From positions 4,216,001 through 4,280,000 of the forward strand of contig JBLDXI010000013.1 in assembly GCA_047495785.1 (NCBI GenBank): DNA of 64,000 nt, written 5' to 3'. Made by a program: the position numbers and the translations under genes. Of the stretch, positions 37,701 to 45,753 are shown piece after piece. Position 1 is the first letter of the stretch. Each line of letters begins with the position of its first letter. The DNA is from Lepidodermella squamata. Taxonomy: Eukaryota; Gastrotricha. The notes below the pieces were generated by a model. It was not told the DNA's origin, did no database searches, and was given only the letters and a program-made list of their open reading frames with translations.

Positions 37701-40700
37701 ACAGAGCCATTGGCGTAACCACCGGTCAAAGCTCCCTGCCAATTAGCTGATCGTGCGGATGTGAAGCCGTAATCCATTCCAAATGAGTAATTAGAATGAT
37801 AAGCATTATATAAAATTGTAATGCTTTTAGTGTTTAGACTTGTTCGCAATCGGGAGGTCGCGCCATCAGCCTGTAGCAGTCAATTTTGAAGAAGATTAAT
37901 GGTTAGTTAAAACTTACAATGAAGTATTGGCTATCTCGACCGTAAAACTGGAATGCGGACAGAGGTCGGCCATCTGGACCAGTACCGAAATCAGCATCCA
38001 TAAAAATCGCATGTGGAATTTTCGCTGAATTGTCGCCTTCAGTCATGGCAGACATAGACCATAGAGCTACTGGCTCTCGATGGTGACCTGAGGTAAAATA
38101 ACATTTTAGCAGAAAGTTAAACTTCACAAGGATTAGCAATTTACCAGCTATTAGCGCGTCAACTTTTCCTGAAAGCACCTTGTCACAGTCAGCTTGTAAA
38201 TCATCCAAGTTGAGAAATGGGGTGTTGACTATAACGAGGCCTGAAAAAAGCCAAATTGCGCTGTGAAGCAATTATAAGTCTATTTTGTATCACATACAGG
38301 ACATGCGAACGGTTGATTCATTAGCAGTTGTCATGTCCAGGCCAAGGTACATTCCTCCGAATATACAAGAGGAGTTTAACGTTACGGCACCCGGATTTGC
38401 TGGTTTATCCGAAGGGCCATTATTCTTCGAATCGCAAGCAAGATCTCCGTTGAAATAAATCTGGAGGTTCATTGCATTCAGGCCAGCCGCTCTCACAACG
38501 CTCGAAACAAAAACCCAGCTATTCGGTGCGCTACTGAACAAATTATATCGGATAAAATTACAACTATCGAATGAAAGTTGAGGTTTGGCATGCTACTATG
38601 ATGCCAGATGCCAGAAGCTTATGACGCCATTGCTAGCCATCCAATTATAGGGTAACTTTGCAGTCATGTGACCAAGGGCCAAGTCCACTGGATTTTGGCT
38701 CATCTTTTTTGGCTCATGATCTTACAGTAAATTTGACAGTAAGTAAAATGACAAGTATTCAAGGTATTTCCGTAGCAACATTTTGATCTTGAATATCATC
38801 AATTATGCTAATTTTTCGTAAAAATGAAGTATCTTTCAAGTTGTTGATCAACCTGTAAGATGTTGTAAGATGTTGTTCTAAGTTAAGAAGTGTTGTAAGA
38901 TCTTCCAACTTCAAATGCAAAGCCTACGAGAAAACCAACCGTCAAACCAGGAGATTCGCATTTCTATTTTTTGAAATTATGCCTCGACTGAAGTTGACTT
39001 ACGGAATATCGCATGACACCGTAACACCGGCTTGGGGCTGTAATCAGGGAATTTGGCTTACATTAAGATATAAGTTAGACAATTAGGAACTAACCGTTGT
39101 ACCAGAAGCCAAGCTGGAGATTGTCGCAATGAAGTTATTTCCTCGCTGGTACAACCCAAATATCGCAGTCGCAGCCTGGGTGGAGATGAACTTCTTATCA
39201 TCAGTGGTAGGTCCTCTAAATATCAAGGTACATATATTATTTTACTAGAATCAATTAGTAGGATCAAACGTGTAATAAAAGTAGAAGGCGATTGTCTGCC
39301 CCATGGATGAGTAGTGTGAGCACAAGTACCCTCGGTCGTAAATAGACTTAGCGGCAAAAACACTCGAGCCAAGTGCGCTATTTCCCTGCGATATGCGATT
39401 TGTAAAAGCATAACATACTTGAAACAGCTTTAAGATTAAGGAAACCCACATCTTTGTTGAGTTCGATGCCGGCCCGAGTTCCGTTTGGTCGGAGTTCGGC
39501 AGCTCCATTAGCTCGATTTTTAGGCCCATTCACGTAATTCCACCGTTGGTATTGCGGATTGGTTGGTGTTCCGACGTTAATCGGTGAACCGTGAAATTCG
39601 TGGCCCGAAATGTCGTAGGTAAGAAAACGTGCATTTAATGGCCAGAACAGTACTAAATCTTTGGGTGTGCTGAACAGCGATGAATCTACAGCGATTATTT
39701 GTTCAGGAGCATTATTTAGTAAGCAGTTCATGATAGCAATCTTACATTTCCCGTAATAGAAGTTCAATGTATCGCGGCACATTTTATGGACAGGGGAGTT
39801 CTCACTGCTGAACTCTGGAGCTTTAAGCGCGATGTCATACATTGCAAAACAAGCTAATTTCCCAGTGAAAGTCTGAAAACATTCAAATTACTACCAATGT
39901 ATTTGCTACAAATTGATGCCGTTACGTAATTGCCAGCTAAGCCAAATCTTATACCCGATGAGGCAACGATTGGGTAAGGGGCGGCCACTTGACTCACCAA
40001 TTTAGTACCCTTCTCACTGCTGTAGTACAAGCCCCATGTGTTTCCCAAGCGATTGTACTGTATAGCAGCGTTGACCCAGGTATTGCAGAGCATACCAGGT
40101 GCTTCAATGGTCAGTCCTGTGTAAAATGAGCCGGCTGGACTCATAACGTAGAAGACCAATCTGTCACAGTTTTCGACATAGGCTCGGGTGCTCGACTGAA
40201 AATGAAATATGCCAAAAATTATAACAATTATTAGATTCTGTACCGTATTTACCGTATTTTACCGTATTTTTCGAAATTCTAGCATTTTTGCAAAAAAAAA
40301 CAAAAATAGCCCGGGCTTCAATTCAGGCCCCGGGCTTATACAGAAGTACTTTTTATTTCAAGCAGAAAGACAGAGAAATTTGGCTCTGTAATTAACATAA
40401 TTCACGAATTATTCAATTATTGCATATTTACACGTCATCCTTTGTTGAACTATCTCCCAAGGGATACTAGAGTCTCGACATCGAGGAAGATACCCAAGCC
40501 AAGCTATAATAGACTAGAGTCTCTAGAGCTAGAGTATGCCAAGCGGAGCTCGTCTCGGAGAGTCTAGGTGACCAATCCTGGCTCCAGCTCTAGCCGACAT
40601 CATTTCCTCATCATCAATGTCCAGCGAAATATGAGTAGAATTTATAATGAAAGTATTAATAACGATGTAATTCGATGCATTGATTCTATAAGATCCCTAG

Positions 40701-43700
40701 GCGCTCCAGTTGTTAATATTATTAACATATGTTATCTATTTTTTTCTATTATTCGGGAATTATTATTTTATTTTTCTATAATTGGAATAATCCGGGCCTA
40801 AATTCGGGTAAATACGGTAATATTGGTGAAGATTTTAGATTCTGTTTGAGTTTCATTACCCAAATCTTGTAAATAAGATATGAACTTACATCAGATCCAG
40901 TTTGGAGATCGTAATGTGAAAATAAGCCATGGTACTCGTTGCCACTGCCTGTTTTTTGTGACGTAGTATTATAGCTTGCTTTAGCATAAAACCAGAAAAC
41001 ATATGTGAATGAACTATTTGATCCAAGAGTATTGTAATATTCTCCAGAAGAAATGGGCGCAGTATTCGAAAGCCCATCAACTGAAAGAAATAATGACGCT
41101 GAATATGGCAAACCCGTTGGCCCTGTACCCGAGGCGACCCGCGTTGGAGTGAAGCGAGTATGACCCCGGCCTGAAATATCTCGGAACATCAAATCTCGAC
41201 CCATCGGCCAAAATCCGCGCAGGTTGGCTGGACTGTATAACATATTATTCGGGCCGCCATAACTAGGGGTAGCGTCAGAAAGTTGCTTGCAGAACGATGT
41301 CAACAATTCGAGATCTGACATGTTCGTTAGTAAGTTAGTCGCGTAGATATATAGGCAAAAGAAGTTGCCTCTCAGTTGCGCTATTGTAGGTTTTACCAAA
41401 GCATCTTTTTTCGATGAGAATGGGCTTGAGATATTTGCTCGCCCAATTTCGAAACCATTCATCATTGCTATGTCGTAATTTGCTCCAAGCATCTGACTTC
41501 CACAGGTAGAGTCACCAGCCATCACCGTCAAATTTCCACTTGGATAATCAAAAAATATTCCCATGCGGAAAGTTGATGGACGTCGAGCACCACTCGGATA
41601 GCAGTTTTGATAAGAAACCCTCGTGTCATTTTGTACGAAATTAACAACCACGGTTGCGTTATCAGTATACCAGACGATCATTCCTTGGTAACTATCCCAG
41701 CCGTAGAATACTATCAATGGTCCGACAGTATCAGTTGAGCTAGGTTTTGGATAACTGCGATAAACAAAGAAAACCACCGAGAATGATGAGCGGTACAGGC
41801 TTGTCGACAGGCGATCGCGTACGTCGTCATATATAAAACCGTTGCCACTCATTACAGTTCGCTTCAACCAAGAGTTCGCATTCCAAGCTACTCCGGCAGG
41901 TCTCGAGAATTTAATCACCTTCCCTGTCCCTTCAGCGCCATTGTAGTAGTCGAACAACGGCCAGAATCCGACAAGGTCATACGGCTTCGGCAGTTTTGTC
42001 GGTAGTCCTTGAAAAGAGTTCGCTCTGCTATCTTATCCTAATAAAATTGCAATGAAATTTACGTTGTGCAATGGTCTCGTCTAAATATGTTTCCATCGCT
42101 GTCGCGTTGTAAAAGCCGTCGGCCTCGTGAAACCATTGGCCAGTTACTGTAGGTGGAACAGCCGTAATAAGCATGAATCTGAAAATTCCATGTCTCAGTT
42201 TCTCGGGCTGTATTAAGGCTTTAACTACTCACCCTGCAATCGCTCCATCCCATGTAACACCTGTCGTGGGGTTTTGGCCGAAAACAATCCCGTAAGCTGA
42301 GGTTTGGAAATCCCCCGCACTTGGGGTAACTGGTGATCCGCAAGGTTTGAAGCCGACATTAATGTAGTAGGTACCATAAAGGTCTACAGCAACGCCTGAA
42401 AATCATGTCTTTGTCAGTTATAAACATTCAGCAAGCAATTTTTCATGTGAGAGCATCAACCAAAAACTCAGGAGAAAGGGATTGGCAATATATAGAATAC
42501 ATCTAGACTCGAGCAATTTTTCGAATGACTAGTTTCCTGAAATAAAATTCTCATTATAATCGAACTAAATTTTGAAGTGTTCTTTTTGAAAATTGAACCA
42601 GCAGAATAATTCCCCAACTTGGGGCTATATGCTAAATAGGCTAGTTAATGTGTTTAATGTGAGCCGATTTTCGTGCAATTTTCTTTCGTGATAAATCCTT
42701 GGAGTATCTAAAGGACAATTGGGACATAAAGGAAATCTTGCCAAATATTCGAAAAGAATTAGAGCCTTTGTTACCCGCACGAGTGTACTACACGCTATAT
42801 ACATATCGTTTAGGCATCTGTCAGATTATCAAATCGCTCGCCCGCCTATGTCTAAGTCTATGACGAGTTCAATAAATTTACCTATTCGATTCCAAGCATT
42901 CGGTTTGATGCATTTTGCAGCGATGATAAATGTACCACTCGACCGCACGTATATATTTAAGGTTGTATATCCATCGTATTCATAGGTAGTACCACGGAGA
43001 TCCGGCGCAAGTGAGTAAGGCTGGATGAAGCTGAATACTACGCCAGACTTGTTCAGTTGTGCGTACATCCAAAAGCGAAACGCCCAAGTTGCCTTGCCTC
43101 GAAGGTTGTTAACCCACTTCGACGCAGTGTCGTTAATCAAAATTCTTGAGTTCATAAGATGCGGATGAAACTTAACAGCCGTTCCAGGTACCCCTGTCGG
43201 TCCCGCTATCAGTGATACATTCGCTACTGATGTGAACGCATCGGCTGTCAGTAGTGACAAGATCTTTGTTCCGCTGGTTTCACGCGAGACGTCTCGCAAA
43301 CCGTACAGCCGATTAGTAGCCCACGCGAATCCAGTCGACTGCAACATTGAGTCGCTGTTGTCAGATGGGTAAATGACTGTTTTTTTGGGAAAATATAAAA
43401 AATGAGCAGTAAAAGCGTTTAACGACGCGCTATAAAATTGCTTCACTGTCCACCTTTCTAAGAGTGATTATTGCAACATGGACCTATTTGACGAGGTGAG
43501 CCGTAATTATTCTCAAAAATGATGCCCAAATATTGCATTTTCTTGATAAAATACATCTCTAATCTAGTTCGTGGTACTGGCCCGCTAAAATTTGGTCCAC
43601 TGGGCGCTGGGACGCATACAAAAAATATTAAAAAATTGTTATTTTTGAAGAGTTTGGATTCAACGTTGGAAAAGAAATCCCAGCTGCGAATTTTCGTGTT

Positions 43701-44853
43701 TTTCTGATTTCTGCTAACTTTCTCCCTGAATGAAAACTCAATTAATCCTACTAAACTTTTCCGGCGGCTCAGTAAAGCTGCTAATGGCCCCTTTTACAAT
43801 AAATCATTCGAATGGTAAATGCGATGGTAATTTCGCATGATTACGCAAGTAGTAATGAGTGGGTTACAAAGGAAAATGCTTAATTTGGTGCTGCTTACGA
43901 CTTCAGACGGATTCTAGCTAATCGGGGATTAAAAGTCATGTAGACAAGCCATTGCAGTGTCACAGAATACTGTAGATTTTGAGGAAAATGAAACTGAACC
44001 AAAAATCCTACAACGGGAGAATTCATTTCTTAGCCTACATTATAACGCGGAATAAAAACCGAAGTGTCAATTTGGGGTATCACTTGCAGCAGTTGAATTA
44101 CTTATTATAACGGAGCGGAATTCGAACTAACTTTTTCAATTAAGGATTAAGCTTCGAATAAGGTTCGGTCCAAGCAATATCGCCTCAATTTTTATCTCTT
44201 TGTCGAAGAAGCTTTTAACATACCGTATCTGCAGTAGCTCGGATACTGAGTTGTGCAATTATTATAGCCGTAAGCGGATGTGCTAGTATCCCAAAACACG
44301 CATCTTCCTGGGTATGTACCAGATGATGGTAAAGCGGTAACTGATAAAATATACACATCAATTTCAAGTTTAACCATTTCGACCTTGAAACATTGTGACG
44401 AAAACGTACTAGCATTTATCAGATCCCTCACGTCCTGCGAATCGTCAAAATAGTCCCAACCAGGCCGAGCTGTGCTGTAGTATATTCCCACCCATCTCGG
44501 GCCGGGGCTTGTCGATCTACAATAATTAAATTATGCTCTCATCGTAACGCTTATGATTGAAGTTTTTATACTTACTCTGAGTTCATATTCGGAAACGGTG
44601 CGCCACGATATGTTGCCAACGTGCCACCTGGTGCCAGGTTTTTACAAGCTTCTAGGGCGTCTGCCCAACTCAAGGGCTTTGGATTGATTTTGAAGCAAGA
44701 ATTCCAGCTGAAAAGCCAGCCGACCGGGCAATGACCTGCAATTAACTGATGATCGATATGTCGAGTTTTTCCTTCACAATTCTTACGGTGTGCATCGGCT
44801 TCTTGAATCAAGAAGATCCAAACAAAGCTCAAAGCGATAATCATCGGCCGCAT
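20757..44853 (-). CDS. PKD1: Giant polycystin-1-like protein (6,673 residues)
   Basis: 34 exons on the minus strand; all junctions join in phase and total 20,022 nt. Exons are 44853-44576, 44516-44224, 43376-42882, 42395-42233, 42178-42063, 42007-40890, 40195-39926, 39872-39450, 39385-39270, 39215-39095, 39037-39003, 38533-38298, 38240-38145, 38087-37918, 37870-36858, 36797-36541, 36485-36308, 36257-35089, 35035-34879, 34825-34327, 34276-33857, 33801-33678, 33630-33157, 33103-32482, 32421-28640, 28580-26451, 26395-26298, 26248-26114, 26061-25786, 25737-24605, 24556-24474, 24407-21845, 21784-20964, 20914-20757. Order: signal peptide, C-type lectin, five LamG-like modules, WSC, lectins, discoidin, more lectins, PKD repeats, REJ, GAIN/GPS, TM1, PLAT, TOP, channel, coiled coil. 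Polycystin-1 proteins are ciliary or sperm receptor-channel subunits acting with polycystin-2. It is larger than human PKD1 (about 4,300). Confidence 0.92.
23622..23970 (-). other. Polycystin PLAT/LH2 domain
   Basis: Cytosolic loop between TM1 and TM2. The beta-sandwich signature is clear: 'YAYEITVWTGQRKGSGTSA', 'VSFVLTGDEDET', 'LSTLRIWHDNSGKSPGWF' and 'FYFVCDRWLAVDED'. In PKD1 family proteins PLAT binds phosphoinositides and Ca2+ and controls trafficking. Confidence 0.9.
24166..24301 (-). other. Polycystin GPS autoproteolysis motif
   Basis: Contains the four cysteines and two tryptophans of a GPS (CIFWDPEKNDWSTSGC ... TQCFCNHLTSFG). The cleavage tripeptide is HL|T (24192-24184), the form that normally permits self-cleavage in polycystin-1 and adhesion GPCRs. 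TM1 (ICLFAVYFTVLIW) follows about 30 residues on. Cleavage would leave the large ectodomain non-covalently attached to the membrane part. Confidence 0.9.
24474..28580 (-). other. Polycystin REJ and GAIN regions
   Basis: The 2.1-kb exon 28580-26451 carries the REJ (receptor for egg jelly) module, recognised by 'YGSDRVIGGQQALFGSEY' and a late 'CRVSPKEGYALTTNFDIRC' segment typical of PKD1 and sea-urchin REJ proteins. The next exons (26395-24474) encode the helical and beta parts of the GAIN domain, interrupted by a Thr/Lys/Pro-rich linker at about 24900-24700 that looks mucin-like and glycosylated. The REJ-GAIN pair positions the autoproteolysis site described next. Confidence 0.8.
28640..36485 (-). 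other. Polycystin lectin, discoidin and PKD-repeat region
   Basis: Lectin 3 starts 'VCPPYAQLIYKSC' (36485) and ends 'HLMSFVCEF' (about 36035). A discoidin (F5/8C-like) module covers about 36004-35545, with 'TSVRLTGCSS' and 'ARYIRIVPTSF'. Immunoglobulin/PKD-like modules follow to about 33680 ('FPDAGDYSGKVRVWNELG'). Lectins 4-8 run from about 33560 to 31360 (CLPGWTLLGNGLC, NWTVYGGSCF, CPMDWSLNNGMCY, CPVSSMIHRNGTCY, CPIGWTIWGGSCF). A PAN-like stretch and a second discoidin-like module ('SRKIRIVPKSWV') precede several PKD repeats (about 30740-28660; 'WDLIGAYRVDFTMANNVS', 'WNKAGIYPIVLTITNNV'). N-glycosylation sequons are frequent, as expected of an extracellular receptor. Confidence 0.8.
38534..39002 (-). 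other. Polycystin intron 11 (469 nt)
   Basis: One of only four long introns in the gene. Contains short near-repeats of GTTGTAAGAT (about 38850-38900). No gene seen. Confidence 0.6.
40241..40819. mobile_element. MITE-like element in polycystin intron 6
   Basis: The left end has stacked TACCGTATTT words (40241-40270) and the right end reads AAATACGGTA (40810-40819), its reverse complement. Subterminal sequences are also related in inverted orientation (CCCGGGCTTCAATTCAGGCC versus GGCCTAAATTCGGG; AAAAATAG on both sides). The inside is non-coding with CTAGAG-rich palindromes (40460-40570). TTAGATTCTG occurs just left of the element (40231-40240) and again about 14 bp right of it (40834-40843), possibly a displaced target duplication. 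It explains the unusual 694-nt length of this intron. Confidence 0.65.
42396..42881 (-). other. Polycystin intron 3 (486 nt)
   Basis: Long intron without recognisable content. It separates two halves of the first LamG-like module. Confidence 0.6.
43377..44223 (-). other. Polycystin intron 2 (847 nt)
   Basis: Longest intron of the gene, phase 1, between the first lectin and the first LamG-like module. Short open frames inside are not supported. It is the weakest link in the single-gene model, though phases match. Confidence 0.6.
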
Positions 44854-44854
44854 A

Positions 44855-45312
44855 ACTTTCGAGTTATCGGCTGGCTCTGTACAGTTTCGATAAAATTTAT
44901 GGCAAATTCTATTTAAATAAAGTAGGAGGCAAATGTTTTCTGCATGAGCTTGGTCTGGTTTCGACTGATTTGTGATCGATTGGCTACCGCTGATTTGAAT
45001 GACATGTCGCTAGGAAATCACACCAACTAAAACTCACGCTTGGAAACAGCGAAAATTGAGGGAGCTCAACGTGAAAATAGTAGTTCGTATTACTTTCGAG
45101 TTATCGGCTGGCTCTGTATAGGTTCTATAACATTTTTGGCAAATTATTTAAAAGAAAGTAGGAGGCAAATGTTTTCCGTATGTGCTTGGTTTGGTTTCGG
45201 CTGCTCTGTTATCGATTGGCTACCGTCGATTCGAAAGGCATGTTGCTGTAAACTAAATTTGTTGTGAACGCCAACTAAAATTCACGCTTGGAAACAGCAG
45301 ACAATTGAGGAG
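44855..45312. repeat. Direct tandem duplication upstream of the polycystin start
   Basis: Copy 1 (44855 to about 45065) and copy 2 (45092 to about 45312) are offset by 237 bp. Shared blocks include ACTTTCGAGTTATCGGCTGG, AGTAGGAGGCAAATGTTTT, GATCGATTGGCTACCG and CTCACGCTTGGAAACAGC (last with small changes). Copy 1 begins two bases upstream of the polycystin ATG, so the duplicated unit is the gene's 5' leader and proximal promoter. Confidence 0.85.
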
Positions 45313-45339
45313 ATCAATAGTTGTGGAAAATTATTGTCA

Positions 45340-45565
45340 TGGCTCCGATCTTATTTCTCTGATAGGTACTTTCGTGTAAGGATTCGGTCAAGTTTTTCTA
45401 GCTGCTGTCCTCTGCCATCTGATGTCCCACAGGGATCAGTTTTGGGTCCTTTGTTATTTTTTATTTTTTAATCTTTCTTGTTGATGAATGTCTTACTAAT
45501 TTTCTGGCCAATTACTTTGCCGTCGACACGAAATTATTTAAAATTATTGATTCTCAAGATGATAC
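45340..45565 (+). mobile_element. Reverse-transcriptase fragment of a non-LTR retrotransposon
   Basis: From 45340 the plus strand encodes WLRSYFSDRYFRVRI, then 'SCCPLPSDVPQGSVLGPLLF', the canonical RT block, up to a TAA at 45469. After a frame change it resumes with 'FAVDTKLFKII', the active-site block in which the first of the two catalytic aspartates is Val. Stop, frameshift and active-site change show it is dead. It may belong to the same CR1/Jockey-like group as the fragment at 20.2-20.5 kb, but the two do not overlap in protein position. Confidence 0.85.
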
Positions 45566-45753
45566 TTTTATAGTAAAAAACTCGAACATTTTTTCATATC
45601 CTTGAAGAGTAAAAATCGCTGAAAATCATTACGGTTAATCAGGCAAGAAATTAAAAACAACGCGAATTCTTGTAATCACTTCAAATTCATTTCAGTGATA
45701 AACATGAAGAGACAACCGTTATATCGATTCATAGAGCTGAGTAAGTATAGAAA

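Larger units (their letters stand above)
36541..44853 (-). other. Polycystin N-terminal lectin/LamG/WSC region
   Basis: Residues 1 to about 1,735. The signal peptide is 'MRPMIIALSFVWIFLIQ'. The first C-type lectin-like module spans exons 1-2 (CPVGWLFSWNSCF ... YNNCTTQYPSYC). Five LamG/concanavalin-like modules follow between 43376 and about 37365; several share a 'GFWP/LFWPL...D(I)SG' opening and a 'KLACFAMYD'-type ending. A WSC module with eight cysteines (about 37363-37130, YIGCF ... YLCRCLDS) and a second lectin (GCPTGWEQF, from about 37033) come next. Vertebrate PKD1 has WSC and one lectin but no LamG array. The LamG calls rest on fold-like motifs and are less certain than the lectin and WSC calls. 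Confidence 0.7.

Noticed and set aside
39863-39926. Read-through of polycystin exon 7 to a stop (ending SLGN)
   Set aside because: A 53-nt GT-AG intron in phase 0 removes the stop and restores a LamG-like strand (KLACFAMYD).
35000-44853. Idea that the lectin/LamG part is a separate gene from polycystin
   Set aside because: All exon phases stay compatible across the join, WSC and lectin are normal PKD1 modules, and no stop plus new signal peptide is seen between them. cDNA is still needed.
45225-45265. Possible RFX X-box (GTTGCTGTAAAC) in the polycystin promoter
   Set aside because: The second half-site does not fit the consensus and the first copy lacks the word.
45040-45267. Plus-strand ORF over the duplicated leader
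   Set aside because: It overlaps the non-coding tandem duplication and differs in frame between the two copies.
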